Assembly: GCF_001866135.1 (NCBI RefSeq)
Contig: NZ_MODW01000005.1
Coordinates: 1-64,000, forward strand
Length of the DNA stretch: 64,000 nucleotides
Reading direction: 5' to 3'
From: Microbacterium sp. LCT-H2
GTDB taxonomy: Bacteria > Actinomycetota > Actinomycetes > Actinomycetales > Microbacteriaceae
In this document: one piece after another, positions 1 to 9,097 of the stretch
Layout of the letters: the number at the start of each line of letters is the position of its first letter
How positions within the stretch are numbered: position 1 is the stretch's first letter
Made by a program: the position numbers and the translations under genes
Notes under the pieces: model-generated
What the model was told of the DNA's origin: nothing
The model's database searches: none
What the model saw: the letters and a program-made list of their open reading frames with translations, nothing else

Positions 1-24
1 CAGCCAGGAGCTGTCGGAGGAGCG

Positions 25-309
25 ATGAGAATAGCGGTCCACCACGACGCCATTAGCGACACGGTTGCGCGTCTCGCCCTCACCGTCCGGCAGTTCCAGG
101 AGCAGCTCGACACCCTCGACGCGGAGGCCGCTCGACTTCGATCCTCATGGTCCGGTGAGGCGCAGGCGGCATACGACCGCGCCCACCACGACTGGGACAC
201 CGCCATCCGCCGTATGAAGGCCGCCCTCGCCGAAGCCAACCGACGACTCATCACCGCCAACGCCATCTCCAGGGAGACCGCCAGCACCGCCGCCCGCCTC
301 TGGCGGTAA
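25..309 (+). CDS. WXG100-family (ESAT-6-like) protein
   Basis: A 94-residue, all-helical protein with a central Trp-Ser-Gly turn (SWSGEA, about residues 41-46) between two amphipathic helices, the layout of WXG100 substrates of type VII (ESX) secretion. Family members are secreted as helical hairpin dimers, and this length fits. The start is fixed by a GGAGGAG ribosome site at 16-22 just before the ATG. Its operon partners would lie left of the window. A second WXG-like cassette lies at 57.4-59.4 kb. No secretion ATPase (EccC/EssC) is visible in the window. The family call is good; the partner and role are unknown. Confidence 0.8.
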   Translation: MRIAVHHDAISDTVARLALTVRQFQEQLDTLDAEAARLRSSWSGEAQAAYDRAHHDWDTAIRRMKAALAEANRRLITANAISRETASTAARLWR

Positions 310-332
310 GGGTGCTTTGGGCATGGCCCGCG

Positions 333-725
333 TCAGGGCTCGTCGGCGACGATCTCGGCCTTGAACCCCGCGGAGTTCTCCAGCCATCCGGCGTAGTGAT
401 CCGGCCCACCGGCGTGCGGGTAGCGCTCCGCGTACAAAGGCCGCCAGCCGTGCTCGGGTGCCGCCGCGATGATCGCGTCCACTCGGCTCGGCGCGCCTGC
501 CGCAAACGCGAGGTGGTTCACGCCAGGGGCGCGACGATCGTGTTCACTGCCGCTGAGGTTCGGGGATGTCGTGAGGGTGACATACGCGCCACCCGCCTCC
601 CAGGACTCGCCCTCGGGCCACGCGCTGGCGCGGACGAAACCCACCGCACCGAGCAGCCACCCCCACTCCGCTCGCGACGACACGAGGTCGGCGACCCAGA
701 CCTCCACGTGGTGAATCCCTGCCAT
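333..725 (-). CDS. VOC-fold (glyoxalase/bleomycin resistance) family protein
   Basis: A 130-residue protein beginning with a G-I-H-H-V-E beta strand and containing a second N-H-L-A-F strand near residue 70, the paired beta-alpha-beta-beta-beta modules of the vicinal oxygen chelate fold. Candidate metal ligands are the His near residue 6, the His near 71 and a late Glu (FKAEIV). Substrate cannot be deduced; such small single-domain members include glyoxalases, dioxygenase relatives and antibiotic-binding proteins. A GAGACT hexamer lies 6 nt before the ATG, suggesting a leaderless transcript. It converges on the WXG100 gene with a 23 nt gap. Confidence 0.8.
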   Translation of the reverse strand: MAGIHHVEVWVADLVSSRAEWGWLLGAVGFVRASAWPEGESWEAGGAYVTLTTSPNLSGSEHDRRAPGVNHLAFAAGAPSRVDAIIAAAPEHGWRPLYAERYPHAGGPDHYAGWLENSAGFKAEIVADEP

Positions 726-861
726 CCGTCCAGTCTCTCAGCTCCCCGTGGATCCGCCGTTGCAGGTGTCGGGCTCCACGTCAACCCCAACGCAGTGTTT
801 TCTCTGCGCGGATACGGTGAAGACATCGTCGGGATACCCGGTCCCGCCAGTGGAGGACGCC

Positions 862-2232
862 GTGATCACCCAGGAAGCCCCGCCCACCGCCGCGCTTCTG
901 GACGGCCGCTATCGTCTGGCGGAGGCCGTCGGCATGGGCGGGATGGCGACCGTGTACCGCGCGGAGGACATCGCGCTCGAACGCACCGTCGCGGTGAAGA
1001 TGTTCCGCGAGTCCGACGATGCCGTGCTGTCCGTGGAGCGCGTGCATTCGGAGAAGGCGCTCCTCGCGGGCCTCAACCACCCGGGCCTCGTCACGCTCCT
1101 CGACGCGCACCTCGATCCCGGACGACCGAAGTACCTCGTGATGGAATACGTCCCCGGACCGACTCTGAGCAAGCGCATGGCCCGCGCAACGGTCACTCCG
1201 CGCGAGATCGCCACGATCGGGGCGGACATCGCCTCCGCACTCCACGCCGTGCATAGCGCCGGCATCGTGCACCGCGACATCAAGCCCTCGAATGTCCTCC
1301 TCACGCCGCCCCTCGACACGAACGGCCGCTGGAGCGCGAAGCTTGCCGACTTCGGGATCGCCTGCGCCATCGACATGTCCCGTGTCACCACCCCTGGCAT
1401 CGTCCTCGGGACGCTGACCTACATGGCGCCCGAGCAGCTGCGGAACGGTGATATCCGTCCCGCGGTCGACATCTACGCGCTCGGACTTGTCCTGTTGGAG
1501 GCCCTCACCGGCAAGCCCGGCTTCGCCCCCACCGTCAGCGTCGAATCCGCCCTCGCCCGTCTCCACGTCGCGCCGGAGATCCCCGCAGAGCTGGGATCGG
1601 AGTGGGCCGCACTGCTCGGCGCGATGACGGCGATCGACCCCGACGCACGACCGCACGCTCTGGAGGTCGAGAGCGAACTGCGCCGTCTGATCGACCGCCC
1701 TTCGACCGAAGAGGCGACCACGGACCTCACCGTGCCGCTTGCTGCGCCGACGGCAGGAGCCCTCCCCCGGACCCGCGCCGAAGCTCGCGCCCGTCGTCGC
1801 GCCGCCTCGGCGCACCCCGCGGCATCCCCGGTTCGGCGCACCCGTCGTCGTCGCGAGTCCCTGCTCATCGCCGCGGTGGTCGTGCTCGGCGCGGTGACCA
1901 CGGCCTCCGCAGCACTGGTCGGACACGGCGAGCAGGCCCTCGCCAGTTCGGGTGCTGTCTCCGACGGCGCGTCGAGGATCGTCGAGGACCTCGTGCCGGT
2001 CGAGCCGGCTCCCGCGGACACCGTCGTCGACTCGGGGCCGACGGAGACCATCGCCGTCGAGCCGGTGGCCGCCACCCCGGTGGCCCCGGCGTCGTCGGTC
2101 ACCGAGTCGGTGCCGGATACGAGATTGCCCGAGAACGCCGCCCCGCAAGCGCAGGAGAACCGAGGCAAGAGCCCAGGTCGCGACGGCGACAACGGCAAGG
2201 GCAACAGCGGCAAGGGCAGCAGCAGCCACTGA
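862..2232 (+). CDS. membrane-anchored Ser/Thr protein kinase (PknB-like, no PASTA domains)
   Basis: A 456-residue Hanks-type kinase. Visible motifs: glycine loop G-x-G-G-M-A-T-V near residues 24-31, the VAVK lysine near 46, catalytic HRDIKPSN near 137-144, DFG near 163-165 and APE near 189-191. After the kinase domain comes an Arg-rich juxtamembrane stretch, one transmembrane helix (about 334-353), then a short extracellular tail rich in Pro, Ala and Val that ends in a Gly/Lys/Asn/Ser stretch. It lacks the PASTA repeats that bind peptidoglycan in PknB. I chose the GTG at 862 because GGAGG lies 5 nt upstream at 852-856 and because kinase homology begins soon after; an upstream in-frame ATG at 748 has no such site. 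Confidence 0.88.
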   Translation: MITQEAPPTAALLDGRYRLAEAVGMGGMATVYRAEDIALERTVAVKMFRESDDAVLSVERVHSEKALLAGLNHPGLVTLLDAHLDPGRPKYLVMEYVPGPTLSKRMARATVTPREIATIGADIASALHAVHSAGIVHRDIKPSNVLLTPPLDTNGRWSAKLADFGIACAIDMSRVTTPGIVLGTLTYMAPEQLRNGDIRPAVDIYALGLVLLEALTGKPGFAPTVSVESALARLHVAPEIPAELGSEWAALLGAMTAIDPDARPHALEVESELRRLIDRPSTEEATTDLTVPLAAPTAGALPRTRAEARARRRAASAHPAASPVRRTRRRRESLLIAAVVVLGAVTTASAALVGHGEQALASSGAVSDGASRIVEDLVPVEPAPADTVVDSGPTETIAVEPVAATPVAPASSVTESVPDTRLPENAAPQAQENRGKSPGRDGDNGKGNSGKGSSSH

Positions 2233-2244
2233 CTCGACGCACCT

Positions 2245-2269
2245 GACGCCCGCCGAGCCGGCGGGTGTC
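2245..2269 (+). terminator. hairpin after the kinase gene
   Basis: A 10-bp stem (one G-T pair) with a 5-nt loop begins 13 nt after the kinase stop. No T-tract follows, which is common in high-GC actinobacteria, so termination may be partial. The next gene starts at 2336 with its own ribosome site. Confidence 0.5.
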
Positions 2270-2335
2270 GCTGAGCAGCGCACGGGACCGCGTGGAGGAT
2301 GATCGAGTGTCGAGTATCGGCAGAGGGAGGGGACC

Positions 2336-3484
2336 ATGCGTCGCAGGAAGTTGATCGCACCGCCGGATCCGGCACCCAGCGTGTCCGCACAGCGACGGTC
2401 GCCGTCGAGCGTGGTCGCCGGCGCCAGGGCAAACCCGTTCATGTTCGGTCTCCTCGGTGCCCTCGGGGTGCTCGTCGCGCTCATGATCGGCGGCATCGTC
2501 GGCCAGCTCGCCACCGTGCTGGTCTACATCGGCGTCGCGCTCTTCCTGGCGCTCGGCCTCGATCCGATCGTGCGGTTCATCGAGCGCAAGCTCCCCCGCC
2601 CGGCGGCGGTCGCCGTGGTCGTGATCGGCGTCCTCCTCGCCTTCGCCGGGATCATCCTCGCCATCGTCCCCACCCTCGTGGAGCAGATCGGGAACCTGAT
2701 CAAAGACGGTCCGAAGATGATCAAGGACTTCACGAACAGCGCCTGGTTCCAGGACGTCAGCGGACAGTTCGGCGGCACGATCAAGGACGCAGTGGATGGC
2801 GTGCTCGGCTTCGTGCAGAACCCGGACAACTTCCTCGACATCGGCGGCGGTGTCTTCGCCGTCGGCGCCGGGATCGCCGGCGGCCTGACAGGCATCACGA
2901 TCGTGGTCATCCTCACGCTGTACTTCATGGCGTCGCTGCGCAGCATGAAGCGGGTGGCTGCCCGGTTCGTCCCGGCGTACCAGCGCGACACGTTCGGCGA
3001 GCTCCTGGAGGACGTCTCGAGTGCCGTCGGTCGCTACGTCATCGGTCAGGCGAGTCTCGCGCTCACCAACGGCATCCTGAGCCTCATCTTCCTGACCATC
3101 ATCGGAGCGCCGGTGCCGGCGCTGCTCGCACTGATCGCCTTCATCGGCTCGATGATCCCGCTCGTCGGCACGCTTTCGGCGTCGATCGTCATCTCGCTCA
3201 TCTGCCTGTTCGTCTCGCCGACGACCGCGCTGATCGCGATCATCTACTACCTGATCTACATGCAGATCGAGGCGTACGTGCTCTCTCCGCGGATCATGAA
3301 CAAGGCCGTCGACGTCCCGGGCGCGCTGGTCGTCATCGCCGCCGTGGCCGGCGGCGCGCTCGGCGGGATCCTGGGGGCGCTCGTCGCCATTCCGGTGGCC
3401 GCGAGCATCATCATCATCGTGCAGAAGGTCGTCTTCCCCAATCAGGACAGGAAGAAGACGCCGCCCGCGGTGACCGTCGCCTGA
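2336..3484 (+). CDS. AI-2E family transporter (PerM/YdiK-like)
   Basis: A 382-residue polytopic membrane protein. Two or three helices near the N-terminus (residues ~35-105) are followed by a polar extracytoplasmic stretch (~108-165), then five or more helices to the C-terminus. The late region has the family's 'GSMIPLVGT' and 'Y-x-x-S-P-R-I' segments (about residues 265-325). Members have been linked to autoinducer-2 export or Na+(Li+)/H+ antiport, so the substrate is open. An AGGGAGGGG ribosome site directly before the ATG sets the start. It abuts the convergent lipid kinase stop (3484/3485) with no intergenic base. Confidence 0.85.
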   Translation: MRRRKLIAPPDPAPSVSAQRRSPSSVVAGARANPFMFGLLGALGVLVALMIGGIVGQLATVLVYIGVALFLALGLDPIVRFIERKLPRPAAVAVVVIGVLLAFAGIILAIVPTLVEQIGNLIKDGPKMIKDFTNSAWFQDVSGQFGGTIKDAVDGVLGFVQNPDNFLDIGGGVFAVGAGIAGGLTGITIVVILTLYFMASLRSMKRVAARFVPAYQRDTFGELLEDVSSAVGRYVIGQASLALTNGILSLIFLTIIGAPVPALLALIAFIGSMIPLVGTLSASIVISLICLFVSPTTALIAIIYYLIYMQIEAYVLSPRIMNKAVDVPGALVVIAAVAGGALGGILGALVAIPVAASIIIIVQKVVFPNQDRKKTPPAVTVA

Positions 3485-4405
3485 TCAGCGGACGAGCACG
3501 GCTCCCGGCTGCACACGGACGGTGAAGGCGTCGATCTCGCCGATCTCCTCGCCGTCGATCTCGAACATCTGCGGCGCGGCGAGCTGTACGCGGATCCGCT
3601 CTGCCGAGACGTGCGTGGTCGAGTCCGTGCTGACCGCCTGATCGACGTTCCCGATCATGCGACGGATGCCGTTGTCCCAGACGACCGAACGGACGGTGTC
3701 GAGCCACTGCAGCGCGCCGTCGGAGCTGATGAGCAGCATGTCGAGGAGGCCGTCGTCGAGGACGGCGTCCGGAAGCAGCCGGATGCCGCCCTGGAGCATG
3801 CCGCAGTTGCCGACGAGCAGCGTGTGCCCGCGCACCTCCTCCGGCTCGTGGTCGTCGAGCTGCAGCGTGATGTCCGTCATCTCGGTACCGGCGAGTGCTC
3901 GCCCCATCGCCTCCACGTACGCGAGCCAGCCGGCGCGATCCTTGAGGTCGTCGTTGGTCTCCACGAGCATCTGCGCATCGACCCCGAAGCCGACCATGAC
4001 GGAGAAGGCGTGCTCCTCGCCGTCGAACTCCACCCAGCCGAGGTCGATGCGGTGGGGCTCCGAGTCGCGGATGTGCTCGAGCGCCGGCAGCACGCCCTCG
4101 AGCGGCACGCCGAGGTTGCGCGCCAGGAGATTGCCGGTGCCCTGCGGCACGATCCCGAGGGCGACATCGGTGCCGACCAGAGCTTCGGCGACGGCGCGGA
4201 TCGTGCCGTCGCCGCCGACCGCGATGACGAGAGCGCAGCCTTCCTCCACGACCTTCGCGGCGACGCCGCGACCGGGGTCGTCCGGGGTGGTCTCCCCCCA
4301 GCGCACATCGGCTTCCTCGCCGAACGCGAGGGTGATGGCCTCCTCGAGGACATCCCGGTCGGACTTCGTCGGGTTCCAGATCACGCCGATGCGAGGAGAG
4401 GTCAT
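3485..4405 (-). CDS. diacylglycerol kinase family lipid kinase (DagK/YegS-like)
   Basis: A 306-residue enzyme with the DAGK catalytic motif GGDGT (about residues 82-86) and the following 'IVPQGTGNLLARNLG' segment (about 103-117) that forms the nucleotide pocket. Family members phosphorylate diacylglycerol or related lipids at the inner face of the membrane. Length and the C-terminal beta-rich domain (ending V-R-V-Q-P-G-A) match bacterial DagK/YegS/LCB5 homologues. The hexamer CAGAGT lies exactly 6 nt before the ATG, supporting this start and a leaderless mRNA. Exact lipid substrate is not shown by the sequence. Confidence 0.86.
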   Translation of the reverse strand: MTSPRIGVIWNPTKSDRDVLEEAITLAFGEEADVRWGETTPDDPGRGVAAKVVEEGCALVIAVGGDGTIRAVAEALVGTDVALGIVPQGTGNLLARNLGVPLEGVLPALEHIRDSEPHRIDLGWVEFDGEEHAFSVMVGFGVDAQMLVETNDDLKDRAGWLAYVEAMGRALAGTEMTDITLQLDDHEPEEVRGHTLLVGNCGMLQGGIRLLPDAVLDDGLLDMLLISSDGALQWLDTVRSVVWDNGIRRMIGNVDQAVSTDSTTHVSAERIRVQLAAPQMFEIDGEEIGEIDAFTVRVQPGAVLVR

Positions 4406-4453
4406 ACGCTCACTCTGAGCGACGGAGGACGATCGTGCAACTCGAACGGCCGT

Positions 4454-7429
4454 CTAGCCGTAGAAGAGCTGCTCGAAGGTCCGTCGCGCGCGCCGCGTGA
4501 CCGCCAGGTAGTCCTCCTCGAGTGGTGTCGCCGACCGGGGCGGATAGCCCAGCAAACGGGCCAGGGCATCCAGCTGACGGCGGTCGGCAGGCAGGACGTC
4601 GCTCGTCTGCCCCGTGAGCAGGGTGATGCCCGAACGGAGACGGCTCGACAGCAGCCAGGCCGCCCGCAAGCGCTCGGCGTCGTCCTCCTCGACGAGCCCG
4701 GCCTCGACCGTGGCGTCCAGCGCCCGCAGCGTGGATGTCGTGCGGAGGCCCGGCACGTCGGTCGCGTGCTGAAGCTGGAGGAGCTGCACGAGCCACTCCA
4801 CGTCGCTGAGTGTCCCCGGCCCGAGCTTGAGATGACGACGCGGGTCCGTGCCCTGCGGCAGCCGCTCCCCCTCCACGCGCGCCTTGATCCGCTTGATCTC
4901 CCGGAGACCCTGGAGGTCGACCGTCTCGGGATACCGGATGCTGTCCGCGAGCTCCATGAACCGCCCGATGAGCTTCGTGCTCCCGGCGACACCGCGCGCC
5001 CGCAGCAGCGCCTGGGCCTCCCACGACAGCGACCAGCGGCGGTAGTAGGCCGCGTAGGCGTCGAGCGACCGCACGATCGGACCGTTGCGCCCCTCCGGCC
5101 GCAGACCCGCGTCGAGGTCGAGAGGCAAGCGATGATCGGTGAGGTGTTCACGGAGTCCCGCCACGATCCGCGTCGCGAGCTTCTCTGCTCGGCCCGGGTC
5201 CACGCCGTTCGCGTCGTACACGTACAAGACGTCGGCATCGGACCCGAAGCCGAGCTCGGCACCGCCGAACCTCCCCATGCCGATGACCGCGAAGTCGAGC
5301 GCTGCGTCCTCGGGCGGCACGACCTCGCGGAGGACGGCGCGGAGGCCGGCCTGGATCGTCGCATCCGTGATGTCGGTGAGCGCGGTGGCCACCTCCTCGA
5401 TGGTGACGACGTCGAGGACGGCCGCCATCGCGGTGCGCAGGAGCTCGCGACGCCGCAGGGCCCGCACGGCTCGCAGCGCATCGGCGACCGTCTCATGGCG
5501 CGTCTGGATCGCTCGGGCCTCGTCGTCGAGCGCCTGCGCGCTCCGCGGACGCAGCCGCTCGGCGCTGTCCAGCCACGCCACCGACTCCGGGATCCACTCC
5601 AGCAGCTCGCCGATGTACCGCGAAGACGACAGCAGCCGGGTGAGGCTCTCCGCGGCGCCGGACGAGTCCCGCAGCATGCGCAGGAACCACGAGGTGTCCC
5701 CCAGCCGTTCGCTGATGCGGCGGAACGCGAGGAGACCGTAGTCGGGGTCGCTGCCGTCCGCGAACCAGCGCACCATGACGGGCATGAGATGCCGCTGGAT
5801 CGTCGCCTTGCGACTCAGCCCGCGTGTCAGCGCGCCGATATGCCGCAGCGCTCCTGCCGGGTCGCGGAACCCGATCGCGGCGAGCCGGTCGTGTGCCTGC
5901 TCCGCGGAGAGGGTGCGCTCCTCCTCGGGCAGTCCGGCCACGGCGCTCAGCAGCGGGCGGTAGAAGAGGCGGGTATGGATGTCGCGCACCTCGCGACGGA
6001 CGCTCTCCCACCGCGCCCAGACGCCCTCCCCCGTGTCCGCCAGCTTCGTGCTGCGCGCCAGAATGCGCAGGCCGGCCGGCGTCTTGGGCATGAGGTGGGT
6101 GCGGCTGAGGTCGCGCAGCTGCAGACGGTGCTCCATGAGCCGCAGCACCCGATAGTCGTCCGCGAAGGTGCCCGCATCCGCCCGACCGATGTAGCCGCCG
6201 GCGACCAGGGCGTCCAGGCTCTCCAACGTGCCACGCGTGCGCAGGGACTCGTCGGTGAGACCGTGGACGAGCTGCAGGAGCTGCACCGTGAACTCGATGT
6301 CGCGTAGCCCGCCCGCGCCGAGCTTGAGCTGGTACGGGGCGTCCTCCGGGTCGATGTGCTCCATGACCCGCTCGCGCATGCGCTGGACGCTCTCGACGAA
6401 CTCCTCCCTGGCGGCACTCGACCACACGCGCGGCTGTACCGCGGCGATGTAGGCGGCGCCCAGGTCGGGATCCCCGGCCAGCGGACGAGCCTTCAACAGA
6501 GCCTGGAACTCCCAGCTCTTCGCCCACCGGTCGTAGTACGCGACGTGTGAGGCGAGGGAACGCACGAGCGCGCCCTGCTTGCCTTCCGGGCGCAGCGCCG
6601 CGTCGACCTCCCAGAGCGGCGGCTCGACCTCGATGGCGCTGAGGTGGCGCATGGTGTCCCTGGCCAGACGCGTGGCGATGTCGATCGCCTGCGGCTCGGA
6701 CAGCACCTCCTCGTCCGTGGTGCCGCCGACGAAGATCACATCGACGTCGCTGACGTAGTTGAGCTCCCGCGCGCCGGCCTTCCCCATGCCGATCACGGCC
6801 AGCTGGGTGGCAGCGACGGCATCGCGACCGGCGGACGGCGCCTGGCGGGTGCGGGCGATCGCGAGCGAGGCCTCGAGGGCTGCTCCGGCGAGATCCGCGA
6901 GGGAGGCGGCGACCGCGGCGACGACTTCTTCGGGGCGCGGGTGACCGAGGTCGAAGGCGGCGATCCCCGCGAGGTTCCGCCGATACGCGACGCGGAGCGC
7001 GACGATCGTCCCGTCCTCCGCCGAGTCGGCGAACCCATCCTGCGCTCCGACCGCAGCGAGGAGCCGATCACGCCACACGTCCGCCGCGGGGAGCACGTCC
7101 ATCGGTGCGGCCAGCACGTCCAGCTCGTCTGGATGCCGCAGGAAGAACTCCGCCAGTCCCACGGAGGCGCCGAAGACGCGCCAGACGCGCCGGCGCGTCT
7201 CCTCGTCGCCGACGAGCGCTCGCAACGGGGAGGGGTCTCGTCGAGCGACCCGCAGCATCCCACGGACCGCCGCATCCGGATCCGCGGCGACGACCGCCTC
7301 GAGCAGCATCGCGCGCGGCACGCCGAGCAGGCTCTCGAGCTCCGCCAGCGCCGCCGCGGCCTCGCTCAGCTCGGCGAATCCGAGCCGGGCGAGGGCCGAG
7401 AGCGAGACGGAGGCGTCGGGGCGAGCCAT
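4454..7429 (-). CDS. glnE: bifunctional glutamine synthetase adenylyltransferase/deadenylase
   Basis: A 991-residue protein with two tandem nucleotidyltransferase halves. The N-terminal half carries a 'VSDVDVIF' motif near residue 226-233 and the C-terminal half a 'GSDADVLYVYD' motif, the paired Asp metal sites of the deadenylylase and adenylyltransferase domains of GlnE. Both halves also contain the family's 'L-R-P-E-G-(K/R)-x-G' segment. The enzyme adds or removes AMP on a tyrosine of glutamine synthetase in response to nitrogen status. Full family length. It lies 7 nt downstream of the glnA-type gene, so the two are probably cotranscribed. The neighbouring synthetase itself lacks the target tyrosine motif. 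Confidence 0.95.
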   Translation of the reverse strand: MARPDASVSLSALARLGFAELSEAAAALAELESLLGVPRAMLLEAVVAADPDAAVRGMLRVARRDPSPLRALVGDEETRRRVWRVFGASVGLAEFFLRHPDELDVLAAPMDVLPAADVWRDRLLAAVGAQDGFADSAEDGTIVALRVAYRRNLAGIAAFDLGHPRPEEVVAAVAASLADLAGAALEASLAIARTRQAPSAGRDAVAATQLAVIGMGKAGARELNYVSDVDVIFVGGTTDEEVLSEPQAIDIATRLARDTMRHLSAIEVEPPLWEVDAALRPEGKQGALVRSLASHVAYYDRWAKSWEFQALLKARPLAGDPDLGAAYIAAVQPRVWSSAAREEFVESVQRMRERVMEHIDPEDAPYQLKLGAGGLRDIEFTVQLLQLVHGLTDESLRTRGTLESLDALVAGGYIGRADAGTFADDYRVLRLMEHRLQLRDLSRTHLMPKTPAGLRILARSTKLADTGEGVWARWESVRREVRDIHTRLFYRPLLSAVAGLPEEERTLSAEQAHDRLAAIGFRDPAGALRHIGALTRGLSRKATIQRHLMPVMVRWFADGSDPDYGLLAFRRISERLGDTSWFLRMLRDSSGAAESLTRLLSSSRYIGELLEWIPESVAWLDSAERLRPRSAQALDDEARAIQTRHETVADALRAVRALRRRELLRTAMAAVLDVVTIEEVATALTDITDATIQAGLRAVLREVVPPEDAALDFAVIGMGRFGGAELGFGSDADVLYVYDANGVDPGRAEKLATRIVAGLREHLTDHRLPLDLDAGLRPEGRNGPIVRSLDAYAAYYRRWSLSWEAQALLRARGVAGSTKLIGRFMELADSIRYPETVDLQGLREIKRIKARVEGERLPQGTDPRRHLKLGPGTLSDVEWLVQLLQLQHATDVPGLRTTSTLRALDATVEAGLVEEDDAERLRAAWLLSSRLRSGITLLTGQTSDVLPADRRQLDALARLLGYPPRSATPLEEDYLAVTRRARRTFEQLFYG

Positions 7430-7436
7430 GCCGCGC

Positions 7437-8774
7437 TCAGAGGAGCTCGAGGTTGTTCTTCAGCTCCAGCGGCGTGACCTGGCCGCGGTACGCCTCCCAC
7501 TCCTTGCGCTTGTTGAGCAGCACGTAGTTGAACACCTGCTCGCCCAGGGTCTCCGCGACGAGCTCGGAGGCTTCCATGTACTCCAGGGCGTGGTCGAGGC
7601 TGGCAGGAAGCGCGGAGTACCCCAGCGCCCGGCGCTCGGCGTCGCTGAGCGCCCAGACGTTGTCCTCCGCCTCCGGCGGGAGCTCGTACCCCTCCTCGAT
7701 GCCCTTGAGACCGGCGGCGAGCATGAGCGCGTAGGCCAGGTAGGGGTTCGCCGCGGAATCGAGCGCGCGGTACTCGACGCGCGACGACTGCCCCTTGTTG
7801 GGCTTGTACATCGGGACGCGGACCAGGGCGGAGCGGTTGTTGTGGCCCCACGTGATGAAGCTCGGAGCCTCGTCGCCGCCCCAGAGCCTCTTGTACGAGT
7901 TCACGAACTGATTCGTCACGGCGGAGATCTCGTTGGCGTGCTTGAGCAGACCCGCGATGAAGTGACGTCCGGTCTTGGAGAGCTGGTACTTCGCGCCCTC
8001 CTCGTAGAAGGCGTTCTGATCACCCTCGAACAGCGACATGTGCGTGTGCATGCCGCTGCCGGGCTGGCCGCTGAGCGGCTTCGGCATGAACGTGGCGTAC
8101 ACGCCCTGCTCGATCGCGACCTCCTTGATGACCGTGCGGAAGGTCATCACGTTGTCCGCGGTGGTGAGGGCGTCGGCGTAGCGCAGGTCGATCTCGTTCT
8201 GACCGGGCCCGCCTTCGTGGTGGCTGAACTCCACGGAGATGCCGAGGTCTTCCAGCATGCGGACCGAACGGCGACGGAAGTCGTGCGCCGTGCCCCCGGG
8301 CACGTTGTCGAAGTAGCCGGCGGAGTCGACGGGGACGGGTCCCTCAGGGCCGAACGACGACGACTTGAGCAGGTAGAACTCGATCTCCGGGTGCGTGTAG
8401 AACGTGAAGCCCGCATCGGCGGCCTTCGCGAGCGTCCGCTTCAGCACGTGACGGGGATCGGCCACCGCGGGCTGTCCGTCGGGCGTGGTGAGATCGCAGA
8501 ACATGCGGGCGGTCGGGTCGATCTCCCCGCGCCACGGCAGCGTCTGGAAGGTCGTCGGGTCGGGCTGGGCGAGCAGATCGGACTCGTACGTGCGGGTCAG
8601 CCCCTCGATCGCGGAGCCGTCGAACCCGATGCCCTCGGCGAAGGCGCCCTCGACCTCGGCCGGCGCGATGGCGACGGACTTGAGCGTGCCGATCACGTCG
8701 GTGAACCACAGGCGCACGAACTTGACGCCGCGCTCCTCGATCGTCCGGAGGACGAAGTCCCTCTGCTTGTCCAT
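7437..8774 (-). CDS. glnA: type I glutamine synthetase, GlnA2-like
   Basis: A 445-residue glutamine synthetase making glutamine from glutamate, ammonia and ATP. Family signatures visible: 'GFDGSAIEG' near residues 50-58, metal/substrate helix 'PEIEFYLL' near 128-135, 'HHEGGPGQNEID' near 182-193, and 'KPNKGQSSRVEYR' in the C-terminal ATP-binding region. The adenylylation segment N-L-Y-D-L-P found in GlnA1-type enzymes is absent; the corresponding region reads E-D-N-V-W-A-L-S-D-A. This places it with the shorter alpha-type/GlnA2 group, controlled other than by AMP addition. In Mycobacterium glnA2 and glnE are also neighbours. The housekeeping glnA1 is not in the window. Confidence 0.92.
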   Translation of the reverse strand: MDKQRDFVLRTIEERGVKFVRLWFTDVIGTLKSVAIAPAEVEGAFAEGIGFDGSAIEGLTRTYESDLLAQPDPTTFQTLPWRGEIDPTARMFCDLTTPDGQPAVADPRHVLKRTLAKAADAGFTFYTHPEIEFYLLKSSSFGPEGPVPVDSAGYFDNVPGGTAHDFRRRSVRMLEDLGISVEFSHHEGGPGQNEIDLRYADALTTADNVMTFRTVIKEVAIEQGVYATFMPKPLSGQPGSGMHTHMSLFEGDQNAFYEEGAKYQLSKTGRHFIAGLLKHANEISAVTNQFVNSYKRLWGGDEAPSFITWGHNNRSALVRVPMYKPNKGQSSRVEYRALDSAANPYLAYALMLAAGLKGIEEGYELPPEAEDNVWALSDAERRALGYSALPASLDHALEYMEASELVAETLGEQVFNYVLLNKRKEWEAYRGQVTPLELKNNLELL

Positions 8775-8776
8775 GG

Positions 8777-9016
8777 CTACTCTGCGCCCTGGCCCTTCTC
8801 CGCACCGAAGCCGCTGGACGGCTTCGCGTCCCAGCCCTGCTCCGCGGCCTCTTCCTCTGCCCAGGCACGCGACCGCTCCTTGAGCACCTCAGGGGCGCGA
8901 CGCGCCTCGGCCTCGGTGTCGAACGGGCCGATGCGGTCGATGGACGGCGACAGCATGCCGAACTCGACCTCGCCCGTGACGGAGTTGTACCAGTACTTGT
9001 GATCGCCGTCGGTCAT
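8777..9016 (-). CDS. small SPOR-like hypothetical protein
   Basis: A 79-residue acidic soluble protein. It starts 'KYWYNSVTGEVE' and contains 'RIGPFDTEAEARRA', the pattern of a short SPOR-type module (aromatic strand, then D-T-x-x-E-A helix). SPOR modules bind denuded peptidoglycan in larger proteins, but this stand-alone actinobacterial version has no proven role. A GAAGGAG ribosome site precedes the ATG. It ends 2 nt before the glutamine synthetase start, so it probably heads the glnA-glnE operon. Confidence 0.72.
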   Translation of the reverse strand: MTDGDHKYWYNSVTGEVEFGMLSPSIDRIGPFDTEAEARRAPEVLKERSRAWAEEEAAEQGWDAKPSSGFGAEKGQGAE

Positions 9017-9097
9017 GGCTGCTCCTTCTTCCCGCGAGCGGTTGGGGTGATGTCATCGATCCTACTGGCGTGCACCGTGGTCGCTAAGCTATCGGCC

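Noticed and set aside
748..861. ATG 748 as the kinase start
   Set aside because: It has no ribosome site and adds a Ser/Thr-rich head, while GTG 862 has GGAGG at the right distance.
3611..6307. 898-residue plus-strand frame opposite the lipid kinase and glnE
   Set aside because: High-GC shadow of two strongly supported genes; no recognisable domain and no start signal.
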